Source of the DNA: CSSED10-109M sp964349455
Lineage (GTDB): Bacteria; Bacillota_I; Bacilli_A; RF39; UBA660
Assembly: GCA_964349455.1 (NCBI GenBank)
Contig: CAYGGG010000011.1
Coordinates: 1-19,248 of the forward strand
Reading direction: 5' to 3'
Length of the DNA stretch: 19,248 nt
A program made the translations under genes and the position numbers. Shown here piece after piece: positions 7,901-16,700 of this stretch; the first letter of the stretch is position 1; each line of letters starts with the position of its first letter. The notes below the pieces were generated by a model that was given only the letters and a program-made list of their open reading frames with translations, was not told the DNA's origin and did no database searches.

Positions 7901-10900
7901 AACGGTTGAGGGGTTAAAAAAATGGAATGGGCATTTGTATAATTGGTATGATATAAAATATAAAAAAGAGTTGTCGCCATTTTTTATTTCAACGGCCGAT
8001 AGTGGAAATTTTGTATCTGGTTTATATGTTGTTAGAGGATTTTTAGAGCAATTTGGGTGTTATAAATCGTTAAAATATCGAATTAAAAAATTAATAGATG
8101 AAACTGATTTTTCAAAGTTATACAACGAAGAAGGTGATGTTTTTAGTATTGGGTATATTGTTAATGAAGGATCTTTGGTTCCTTATAATTATAATAATTT
8201 TTTATCTGAGGCAAGACTTGCTAGTTTTGTGGCGATTGCTAAGGGTGACGTCCCTTTTAAACATTGGTTTCGACTAGATAAAACTTTGACGAAATATAAA
8301 TGGTCGAAGGGAGTTGTTTCTTGGTCGGGGACGATGTTTGAGTATTATATGCCGCTTATTTTTATGAAGACTTTTGAGCATACTTTGTTGGACGAAACAT
8401 ATGCATTTGCTTATTACGCTCATCGTGAATTTATGCGTGAGGTAAATCCAAAATTGCCATTTGGTTTATCTGAATCGGCTTATAATGAGTTAGATGATTC
8501 GCAAAATTATAAATACAAGGCTTTTGGAATTCCTTACTTAAAGTTTCATGATAGTGAAATCCCGCAAATTGTTGTGTCGCCATATGGATCAATGATGGCG
8601 TTGGGGAAATACCCGGTTGAGGTTTATAATAATATCAAAAAATTCAAAAAATTGGGAATGGGTGGTGAATTCGGGCTTTATGAGGCTTATGATTATGAGG
8701 ATGATGCAATTGTTAAGGCCTATTATGCACATCATCAGGGAATGATTTTGGCCAGTATCACCAATTATTTAAAGGATAATGTTATTCAAGATTATTTTCA
8801 TGCTGATAAACAGATTCAATCGGTTGAAATTTTATTAAAAGAAAAAGTTCAAATAAGAACATATATTGATTTGAAGATCGCAAGATATAAGAAGTATAAT
8901 TATAAACGTGATATTTATGAAAACGACATGCGTGAACAGGAAGGGATTATGCCAATTCCTGAGGTTGGTATTTTATCAAACGGATTCTATACAACGTTTA
9001 TTAATGATCGTGGTTTGGGTTTTAGTCGGTATAAGAATTTGCAAATAAATCGTTATCGGAAACATGCAAATGAAAATTATGGAATTTTTGTTTATTTGAA
9101 AAATAAAAAAAATAATAAGATTTGGAGCAACACATATAGTCCGCTCGAGGTTGTCGCTGATCATTATCATGTTGTTTTTGCATCAGACCGAATTAAAATT
9201 GTGCGTGAAGACGATCAAATTATTACGAGTACGGAAATTGTTGTGACAAAAGATCATAATGCTGAAATTAGAAGAATTAAAGTTGAAAACACTAGTGATA
9301 AAACAGTTGATTTAGAATTAACGTCTTATGGTGAGATGGTAATAGCAAGGCCGGAAGAAGATATTGCTCATCGTGTTTTTAACAGCATGACAATTAATTG
9401 TGAGATTGACGAAGTGTCTTCTTCTTTGATTTTTAATCGTAAATCCAGAACGAAGACAAATACACGATATTTTATTATTAATCGTTTTTTTTGTGAAGAT
9501 GATGATGGGCTTTTTCAGTATGAAACTTCGCGGTTAAATTTTATTGGGCGTAATAATAATAGTAAAATTCCAAATAAAATAATAAAAAATGAAAAATTAA
9601 CCAGTAATTGTGATTTGTTGCTTGATCCGATTATGAGTATTCGAAAAAAAGTTAGTTTAGAACCAGGTAGTAAAAAAATATTATATTTATTGGTTGGATT
9701 TGGTAAGTCAAAAGAACAAGTAATTGATATTGTTAATGTTTATAATAGTGCTAGGGAAGTTGACTTGGCGTTTGAAAAGACAACTATCTTTAATAACATG
9801 CGAAATAAATATGCTAATCTTAATGGTAATGAACTAAGAGCTTATCATCGTTTGTTGAAGTATGTTTATCAGCCAATTTTTGATTATCAGCGAAAAGAAT
9901 TATTGCCGATGAATACGTTAAATCAACAAAGTTTATGGAAGTTTGGTGTTTCTGGAGATTTGCCAATTATTTTGGTTGATGTCTTTAGCGCCGAAAATTC
10001 AGGATTTATCGATGATTTATTAAGGGCTTATGAATTTTATCAAAATCGAGCAATTTATGTTGATGTTGTTATTATTAATAATGAAGATGCTGAGAAGCGC
10101 GAACTGGTGCGAAAATCAATTAATCGAATTATGTATCGGATAAACAGTTTAAATGAGTTTGATCCTACTTCTGGAAAAGTATTGATTATAGAAGATGTAA
10201 CTGAAGAGGAACGAATTTTGTTAAAAACGGTGGCAAGTCTTTATTTTGATGGGTCTTTACGAAAATCGTTAAGTGATCAAATTAATGAGTTAGAGGAACA
10301 TAAAGAATCCGTTTCATCTTTTGTCGAAATAAATGATATGGTTGTTTTGGGTGAAAAAGATATTTTATCTAATTATGGAAGGTTTTTGGATGATGGACGT
10401 GAGTTTTTAGTTAAAACAACTGATACACCAATGCCGTGGTCGAATGTGTTAGTTAATGAAAATTTTGGAACGGTAATTACTAATAATTTTGGTGGTTTTA
10501 CATATGCTTATAATAGTCGTGAGTTTAAATTAACGAGTTGGAGTAATGATTTTGTAAGTGATCCATCTAGTGAAAAAATTTATTTTAATCACGAAAGGGT
10601 AATTCCAAGTGAGGTAAGACATGGAATTGGTTATTCGGTGTTTGTCGTTAAGACGAAAAAGGTTTCGTTTGAAATAACTGTTTTTGTACCTACAAATGAT
10701 AATGTAAAAATTTATGACATAAAGATTTTAGCGGGCAGTGGGTATGCTGATTTTGAGTTTGATTTTATTCCAGTTCTAGGTGTTAGTGAAGAGATAACTG
10801 CGAGGCATCTGGTTTCTGAGTTTGATGAAAAAAATAATTGTGTTATGTTGAAAAATGTTTATAGTAAAGAATTTAAACAAGAAAGAGTGTTTGTTGGAAG

Positions 10901-12527
10901 TTCTGAAAGAATAATTAATTGTAAGTTGGATAAAATTGATAGCAAATCAATTTCGGTTAATTTTGATTTGAAGAATACGAAAAGATTTTGTTTTACGATA
11001 GGCTGTGGTAATGATGAAGAGGTGATTAATAAGTATCGTGATTTAGGTAATGTTGATTGGGCTTTGGTTGAAGTAAAAGAAAAATGGAATGAAAGATTAG
11101 GAAAATTAAAAATAAAAACGCCAGATGATAGTTTAAATTACTTGGTTAATGATTGGTTGCTATATCAAGTTTACGCTTCGCGGTTGTGTGGAAGAGCGGC
11201 TTTTTATCAAGTTGGTGGGGCGATTGGTTTCCGGGATCAATTGCAAGATACATTGTGTTTGTTGTATAGTAATCCTGATTATACAAAAAAACAAATTTTG
11301 AAACATGCTAATCATCAATTTGTTGAAGGTGATGTGTTGCATTGGTGGCATGAAGAAACTTCATTTGGAGTGCGAACCAGGTTTTCAGATGATTATTTGT
11401 GGTTAATTTATGTTACTTATGAGTATTTGAAAACGACTGATGATTATAGCATTTTGGAAGAAAAGGTTGGTTTTGTTGATGGTGAAATGCTTTTTGAAAA
11501 TGAAATGGAAAAGGGGATTGTATTTAGTTATTCTTCGGGTAAAGAAAGTCTTTATTATCATTTGAAATTAGCGATTAGTTTAGCTTTAGAGAGATTTGGT
11601 GAAAATGAATTACCATTGATTGGTGCGGGTGATTGGAATGATGGAATGAACAAGGTCGGTAGTACTGATGAAGGCGAAAGTGTTTGGGTTGGGTTTTTCT
11701 TGTATGATTTGTTATTAAAGATGGCGGAGATTAGCGTTGAAATTGATTTAAAAGAAAATTGGTTAAAACGCGCCCAGGATTTGAAGGAAACGATTAATCG
11801 TGTTGCTTGGGATGGTGAGTGGTATTTGCGAGCTTTCTTTGATGATGGGACACTACTTGGAAGTCATGAAAATAAGGAATGTCAAATTGATTTGATTTCA
11901 CAAGCGTGGTCAATGTTAACGGGAGTTGTGGATCAAAAAAGGATGAGAGGAATGATTGGTGAAGTTGAAAAAAGATTGGTTGATAAAGAAGCAGAAATTA
12001 TTAAGTTGTTAACTCCAGCGTTTACGGGACTTGAAAAAAATCCAGGTTATATTAGTGAGTATTTATCAGGAATTAGAGAAAATGGGGCGCAATATACGCA
12101 TGCTGCTTTGTGGTACATTATGGCTTTGGCAAAGGTTGGTGAAACAAAGAAGGCCTATCAACATTTCAAGATGATTAATCCAATTAATCGAAAAAGTGAA
12201 ATCTACAAGGTAGAGCCCTATGTTATGGCTGGCGATATTTATTCTAATCCAAATTTTTTGGGTCAAGGAGGGTGGACATGGTATACTGGTTCTGCTAGTT
12301 GGGCTTATAAGGTAATTCTTGAAAGTTTAATCGGAATTACGAAGGTTGGGGATAAACTGCATATTAAACCTAATTTTGATCCTAAATGGGAAAAAATTGA
12401 AATTGAATATCAGTTTGGAAATTCAAGGTATTTTTTAACGGTTTATTATGCTGATGATGAATATGTGGTTGATTTAATTGATGATCAAAAAGAACACAAA
12501 GTGGTGTTAAAAAAGGAGGAAAAATGA
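4941..12527 (+). CDS. Cyclic beta-1,2-glucan synthase-like protein (GT84 / GH189-type / GH94)
   Basis: A 2528-aa membrane enzyme of the NdvB/Cgs type. ATG 4941 follows GGAGGG (4931-4936); a TTG at 4929 overlaps that site. Order of parts: an N-terminal cytosolic region with two membrane helices at about 326-346 and 349-369; a GT84 glycosyltransferase with ITLDADTK (metal-binding Asp535, Asp537), GEGSFTGKG (617-625), HDLIEG (648-653) and RHHRW (680-684, the R/QxxRW motif); several membrane helices between about 727 and 897; a glycoamylase-like cyclisation domain at about 900-1300 with TADSGN near 1017 and a YYAHHQGM motif; two beta-sandwich regions from about 1340 and 1820; and a GH94 phosphorylase barrel with GFRDQLQD (Asp2099) and GDWNDGMN (2230-2237, acid catalyst region). 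Family knowledge: it polymerises glucose from UDP-Glc, cyclises the chain and trims it by phosphorolysis. It is somewhat shorter than the ~2800-aa proteobacterial enzymes. The product (cyclic or linear) cannot be read from sequence. Confidence 0.92.
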   Translation: MKHTTIKNIEKNMKYITRYYRRLTYYTRQNLAVGSINEWIVDNYYLLSEQEQTIKHELSSIKILQIKPKRRQYLDNLVNGYLEGENYKLDTNLLFVFLNKYQKEDEDYFTYDEIDYINSAIKCNIISKLKNLTERIGSKFFEKERLDACFKKLLRQIEKKQLVDFNKCMPLDGDLVSSPFKITEINHRISGLGEFAEEAFIKLNELLQKNNTTLKEIIDLEHEERTYENLLMVNLISSFKVAIRFKLEDLYTRISFVEKALINEKAGIYDKMYEVSKIEYRRRIKYWVRKKRKKEYHFIIEMLEKADEQHIGFLLFPEKNYNLRTWVYILVVVFLTLGFSYLAMVYLGMLAFFLFLIPSCGFAVEVINQILMKKVDTQTLFRIKLENHLPKEYSSMIVIPTIVQSTEKVNEMFDNLELFYLSNRTENLYFCLLGDVTGEKSAKVKNDEKIVKIGLEKAKLLNDRYGKEIFYFIYRNRFFNEKEDNYLGYERKRGAIKHFNQLLLGRLSEKEKEKYFRCHTFANFKTKIKYVITLDADTKLLLNTALKLIGTMVHPMHKPILSDDGMRVVKGYGIMQPRVSIDVEVTNKSEYSQLFAGLGGLDIYSTKQFDLYQDVFGEGSFTGKGIYDLETFDKLLGNTFPENLILSHDLIEGNYLRCGYISDVELFDGFPSKYLNDAMRHHRWTRGDWQIISWLKKYVRNVKNDLVLNPINSIGKFKIFDNLRRSLRSPFLFLILIYGFSFSKSPGWTLASVLIIIAVPIFFYLLHHVLSRQKYDVFLRYYLRIIWGILAVLAKSIIVLALLPYEAYLYLDAITKSLYRMYVSRRNLLNWITSEEVEATSKNTLGNYIKNFRINYVAAIVLILLTYYLNSDALSFASFVAIIWVIAPILMSFVSQDIVNFQEKPTKKMESDIREIAGRTWLLFEKYLVRENNYLVPDNYQENRNQKADSRTSPTNIGFSLIAIVSACELKIISQAVAVDKINNVVKTVEGLKKWNGHLYNWYDIKYKKELSPFFISTADSGNFVSGLYVVRGFLEQFGCYKSLKYRIKKLIDETDFSKLYNEEGDVFSIGYIVNEGSLVPYNYNNFLSEARLASFVAIAKGDVPFKHWFRLDKTLTKYKWSKGVVSWSGTMFEYYMPLIFMKTFEHTLLDETYAFAYYAHREFMREVNPKLPFGLSESAYNELDDSQNYKYKAFGIPYLKFHDSEIPQIVVSPYGSMMALGKYPVEVYNNIKKFKKLGMGGEFGLYEAYDYEDDAIVKAYYAHHQGMILASITNYLKDNVIQDYFHADKQIQSVEILLKEKVQIRTYIDLKIARYKKYNYKRDIYENDMREQEGIMPIPEVGILSNGFYTTFINDRGLGFSRYKNLQINRYRKHANENYGIFVYLKNKKNNKIWSNTYSPLEVVADHYHVVFASDRIKIVREDDQIITSTEIVVTKDHNAEIRRIKVENTSDKTVDLELTSYGEMVIARPEEDIAHRVFNSMTINCEIDEVSSSLIFNRKSRTKTNTRYFIINRFFCEDDDGLFQYETSRLNFIGRNNNSKIPNKIIKNEKLTSNCDLLLDPIMSIRKKVSLEPGSKKILYLLVGFGKSKEQVIDIVNVYNSAREVDLAFEKTTIFNNMRNKYANLNGNELRAYHRLLKYVYQPIFDYQRKELLPMNTLNQQSLWKFGVSGDLPIILVDVFSAENSGFIDDLLRAYEFYQNRAIYVDVVIINNEDAEKRELVRKSINRIMYRINSLNEFDPTSGKVLIIEDVTEEERILLKTVASLYFDGSLRKSLSDQINELEEHKESVSSFVEINDMVVLGEKDILSNYGRFLDDGREFLVKTTDTPMPWSNVLVNENFGTVITNNFGGFTYAYNSREFKLTSWSNDFVSDPSSEKIYFNHERVIPSEVRHGIGYSVFVVKTKKVSFEITVFVPTNDNVKIYDIKILAGSGYADFEFDFIPVLGVSEEITARHLVSEFDEKNNCVMLKNVYSKEFKQERVFVGSSERIINCKLDKIDSKSISVNFDLKNTKRFCFTIGCGNDEEVINKYRDLGNVDWALVEVKEKWNERLGKLKIKTPDDSLNYLVNDWLLYQVYASRLCGRAAFYQVGGAIGFRDQLQDTLCLLYSNPDYTKKQILKHANHQFVEGDVLHWWHEETSFGVRTRFSDDYLWLIYVTYEYLKTTDDYSILEEKVGFVDGEMLFENEMEKGIVFSYSSGKESLYYHLKLAISLALERFGENELPLIGAGDWNDGMNKVGSTDEGESVWVGFFLYDLLLKMAEISVEIDLKENWLKRAQDLKETINRVAWDGEWYLRAFFDDGTLLGSHENKECQIDLISQAWSMLTGVVDQKRMRGMIGEVEKRLVDKEAEIIKLLTPAFTGLEKNPGYISEYLSGIRENGAQYTHAALWYIMALAKVGETKKAYQHFKMINPINRKSEIYKVEPYVMAGDIYSNPNFLGQGGWTWYTGSASWAYKVILESLIGITKVGDKLHIKPNFDPKWEKIEIEYQFGNSRYFLTVYYADDEYVVDLIDDQKEHKVVLKKEEK

Positions 12528-13681
12528 GATTAGATTTTAAGAATGTTGATTTGGTTGATGTTAGTTTTAAAGGAATTGAACAATTTTTGAAAGATTATGA
12601 TAATTATTTAGGGTGGTATCATTTTGAAAAAATTGCAAATCTTGATTTAATTAATCGATTACGAGCAAAAAGTGAGTTTATTGTTAAAAACTGTGATGTC
12701 TTTTTAATTGTTGGGATTGGTGGTTCTTTTTCAGGAACGAAAGCGATTCTTGAATCTTTAAATCCTTATTTTTCTGATAAGAAACCAGAAATATATTTTG
12801 TGGGCAATAGTTTGTCAAGTGATTATTTATTTGCTTTGAAAGAAAAGATTAAGGATAAATCAATTATGATTAATTATGTTTCAAAGTCTGGTAAAACGTT
12901 GGAATCAAGATTAGTTTTTAATGATTTAATGTTAATGATGCATGAAAAGTATGAGACTGATGAAATTGAAAAAAGAGTTATTTATACAACTAGTGATGAA
13001 AAAATTGTTCCTAAGAATTTTGATTGGTTTAAGATTGAAGATGATATTGGTGGTCGGTTTTCGGTGTTTTCGCCAGTTGGTCTCCTTGCTTTTTTTGTTA
13101 ATGGAATAGATGTTGAAAAGTTGTTGGAAGGTGTTGAAAGGGCAAATGCTAATTTAGATTTAGCTAAACAAATTGCTCGTTTTCGTTATTCGATGATTAA
13201 AGCGAGAAAAGAAATTGAAGCATATGTCGTGTATGAACCGAAACTTTTTAGTTTGCTTGAATGGATTAAGCAGTTAATTGCTGAATCGCTTGGAAAAGAT
13301 GGTCAGGGATTGTTTCCGGTTGGGTTAGTTAATACGACTGATCTTCATTCTTTTGGTCAGTATTTACAAGAGGGCAAGCGTAATGTTTTTGAGTTTGTGA
13401 TAAAAGTTGATAGCGAAGAAAAGATTTTTATTAATGAATTAAATAAAAACTTAGATGAAATAAATGAAGTGGCACTAGAAGCAACAATGAAAGCACATCA
13501 TCAAGGTGGTGTTCCAAATGGATTAATTGATCTTGGGAAATTGGATGAAATGAGTTTAGGAATGTTTATGCAAATGATGATGTTGAGTTGTGTTTTTAGC
13601 GGTTTTTTAGAAAAGGTGAATCCGTTTGATCAAGAAGGGGTAGAAGTGTATAAAGAAGAAATGAGATTAACAATAGGTTAA
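12524..13681 (+). CDS. pgi: Glucose-6-phosphate isomerase (short form)
   Basis: A 385-aa cytoplasmic enzyme interconverting Glc-6-P and Fru-6-P. It starts inside the stop of the glucan synthase gene (ATGA overlap, 12524-12527) with GGAGG about 6 nt upstream, so the two are translationally coupled. Family motifs are present: GIGGSFSG (64-71), the phosphate-binding SKSGKT (120-125), GGRFSVFSPVGL (176-187), AES with the probable catalytic Glu254, TTDLHSFGQ (271-279), AHHQGG with His325/326, and the C-terminal VYKEEM with Lys377. It is clearly shorter than the usual ~430-550 aa; the N-terminal helical part before GIGG is compressed and other insertions are missing, but no active-site element looks lost. 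The last codons and stop are part of the terminator stem at 13664-13690. The operon position suggests it channels sugar phosphate between glycolysis and glucan metabolism (inference). Confidence 0.94.
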   Translation: MRLDFKNVDLVDVSFKGIEQFLKDYDNYLGWYHFEKIANLDLINRLRAKSEFIVKNCDVFLIVGIGGSFSGTKAILESLNPYFSDKKPEIYFVGNSLSSDYLFALKEKIKDKSIMINYVSKSGKTLESRLVFNDLMLMMHEKYETDEIEKRVIYTTSDEKIVPKNFDWFKIEDDIGGRFSVFSPVGLLAFFVNGIDVEKLLEGVERANANLDLAKQIARFRYSMIKARKEIEAYVVYEPKLFSLLEWIKQLIAESLGKDGQGLFPVGLVNTTDLHSFGQYLQEGKRNVFEFVIKVDSEEKIFINELNKNLDEINEVALEATMKAHHQGGVPNGLIDLGKLDEMSLGMFMQMMMLSCVFSGFLEKVNPFDQEGVEVYKEEMRLTIG

Positions 13682-13690
13682 TCTTTTTTT
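13664..13690 (+). terminator. Intrinsic terminator in the pgi 3' end; left copy of the 27-bp direct repeat
   Basis: An 8-bp stem (13664-13671 with 13677-13684), 5-nt loop and T-run to 13690. The stem encodes the last pgi codons (Arg-Leu-Thr-Ile-Gly-stop). All 27 bases recur exactly at 18269-18295. Confidence 0.8.
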
Positions 13691-13710
13691 GTAAAATATA
13701 GAAAAAAAGT

Positions 13711-13739
13711 TTGACAAAAGAGTTAATTTATTTTATACT
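13711..13739 (+). promoter_or_regulatory. Strong promoter of the pilin-FISUMP gene
   Basis: A perfect TTGACA (13711-13716), 17-bp spacer and TATACT (13734-13739) form the best consensus promoter in the window. The predicted leader is about 40 nt, ending in AAGGGGAG (13773-13780) before ATG 13787. The gene therefore has its own transcript, independent of the preceding operon. Confidence 0.85.
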
Positions 13740-13786
13740 TTAAGTGTAATATCAATATAGTAGTCATAAGTGAAGGGGAGTTTTTT

Positions 13787-16700
13787 ATGAAGAAAAAGTT
13801 TTATTTTAGAAAAAAAGGATTTACGTTAATAGAATTGTTAGCAGTAATAGTAATTTTAGCAATTATTTTATTAGTTGCTTTTCCAATTGTCTTAAACGTA
13901 ATTTCTGAGGCAAGAAAAGGAGCATTTGAATCTTCAGCTTATGGTCTTTCAAAAACTTCAGAAAATGAATGTATGGCTAATTTAGTAAAAGGGGATTCTA
14001 AAGTAATGGAAATTACATTTGAAGGTGGTATTATTACTTCAGAGGATATGATTAGTTTTTCTGGTAGAGCGCCAGAAGATGGTGTAATTATTATTAATCA
14101 AAATTGTAAAGTACAAATGGCAGTTACTGATGGTTATTGGTGTGTTCAAAAAGCTTTTAATAATAAAGAAGTAACGGTAACTAGATTATCTGATATGGAG
14201 AGTGATTGTGAAATAACTGATTTTGCTGGCTTAATTGAATGGACTTTGCAAGAGGATGGAAACTTATCGGCATTGTTACCAGAAGTAACAGGACCTAATG
14301 TTGAATATAGTAAAGATGGTATTAGTTGGCAGGAAAGTAATCTTTTTGAAGATTTAGAAGCAAATACAACCTATACTTTTAGAATAAGAATCGATGGTGT
14401 TGAAACTGACGAATTAATTAGTGTTGCTTCACCAAATGTTTATACAATTATATATCAAGCAGGAACTGGCGGAAGCGTTGATCCACTATCAAAATATGGA
14501 TTAGAAGAGGGAACTGTAACAGGACCTGATGCAACTGAAAATGAAGGTTATGATTTTACTAATTTTACAATTGTTGAAGGGGCTGGTAATGGTGATTTAA
14601 ATTTAAGCAATGGTAATATTAGTAATCTTGCTGGTGATATGACGATTCAAGCTAATTTTACAATTAGACAATATACGGTTAATTATCAATCAAACCAAGG
14701 GGCAACTTTTGATCCTAATTATAGGACTGTAAACCATGGTAGTGATGCAACAACACCAAGTGTAGAGATAGAAGAGGGGTATAGTTTTTCGCATTATACA
14801 GTTATTAGTGGGATTGGTAACGGAGAATTAAATACTGAAACAGGTAATGTTACTAATGTAACTGGTAATATGGTAATTGAAGCAAGTTTTACTTTAAATG
14901 AATATACTGTTTCATATACAGCAGGTACTGGGGGTAGTGTTAATACTGCATCTAGAGTTGTAAGTCATGGAGGGACATCAGATGCACCAGGACATAGTGC
15001 CAATACTGGTTATAGTTTTGCTGATTTTGAAATAACAAGTGGTAGTGGTAATGGTAATTTAAATACCAGTACTGGAGCAGTAACTAATGTAATTGGACAT
15101 ATGACGGTTCGTGCTAATTTTACAATTAATAGTTATACTGTTTCATATACATCATCAACTGGTGGTAGTGTTAATCCAAGTAGTGAATCAGTAAATTGGA
15201 GTTCAGCAAATACTGGAACAAGCGCAAGTCCAAGTGTTGGCTATAGTTTTACAAATTATACTTTGGAAAGTGGAAATTGTAATGGAACTTTTAGTAATAG
15301 TACTGGAATATGTAGTGATGTAAGAGGCGCAATTACAGTAAGAGCAAATTTTACAATTAATCAATATACCGTTTCATATAATGCTAATGGTGGATCTTGT
15401 AGTCCAACTTCACGAACAATAAATCATGGTGGTAGTGCTGATGGTCCAGCTTGTTCAAGAACGGGATATACATTAAGTAATTATTCAATTATAAGTGGTA
15501 GTTGTGCAAGCGGCTGGAATTCAGGGACAGGTTATTGTGGAAGTGTAACAACAAATATAACAATTCAAGCAAATTGGACGATTAACCAATATACAATAAC
15601 ATATCAAGCAGGAACAGGTGGAAGTGTGTCACCAACCTCAAGATTAGTAGATCATGGTGGAACGTCAGCAGCTGTTACACCAACAGCAACAACCGGATAT
15701 ACATTCTTTAATTTTACGGTTACTAGTGGTGCTGGTAATGGAACTTTAAATAGTAGTACCGGAGCAGTTACAAGCGTAACCGGGGCGATGACTATTCAAG
15801 CAAACTTTACGCTTAATAGTTATACTGTTTCATACATAGCAAGTACTGGTGGTTCAGTTACTGTTCCATCAAGAACGGTAAGTCATGGTGGTGACTCAGC
15901 AGCACCGGGACATACCGCTAATACTGGTTATCATTTTGTTAACTTTGAAAGAACAAGTGGAAGTGGTGGAACTTTAAATACAAGTACGGGAGCAGTTACA
16001 AATGTAACAGGAAATCAAACAATTAGAGCAAATTTTGCAATTAATAGTTATACTGTTTCATACACAGCAGGAACCGGTGGAAGTGTTAATCCAAGTAGTG
16101 AATCAGTTAATTGGAATTCAGCTAACAATGGAACGGTTGCAAATCCAAGTACTGGGTATAGTTTTACAAATTATACGCTGGAAAGTGGAGCTTGTAACGG
16201 AACATTTAGCGGAGCTACTGGAGTTTGTAGTAGCGTTAGAGAAGCAATTACGGTAAGAGCAAACTTTACAATTAATTCATATACCGTTAATTATCAATCA
16301 AATCAAGGTGCATCGTTTAATCCAACCTTCAGAACTGTGACTCATGGGGGATCATCAACAACACCAACAATAACAGTTGATCCAGGATATACATTCTCAC
16401 ATTATACAGCCGTAAGTGGCGTTGGTAATGGTGATTTAAATACATCAACTGGTAATGTTACAAATGTAATTGGTAATATGACGATTGAAGCAAGCTTTAC
16501 TTTAAATGAATATACGATAAGTTATATAGCAAGCACTGGCGGGACAGTCAGCATCGCTTCAAGAGTAGTAACGCATGGTGGAACATCTGCTGCACCAGGT
16601 CATAGTGCGAATACGGGATACACATTTTCTAATTTTGAAATTACTAGTGGAAGTGGCAATGGAACATTAAATACAAGTACGGGAGCAGTCACAAATGTAA

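Noticed and set aside
12525..12533. UGA read as Trp (code 4), extending the glucan synthase
   Set aside because: Readthrough would add only two residues before TAG, and Trp is encoded by TGG throughout the window, so UGA as stop is the simpler reading. This one site alone cannot exclude code 4.
13706..13730. Two GTT-containing motifs over the adhesin promoter as LytTR binding repeats
   Set aside because: Each departs from the AgrA-type consensus, and they are 13 bp apart start to start rather than about 21; in an AT-rich promoter this is weak.
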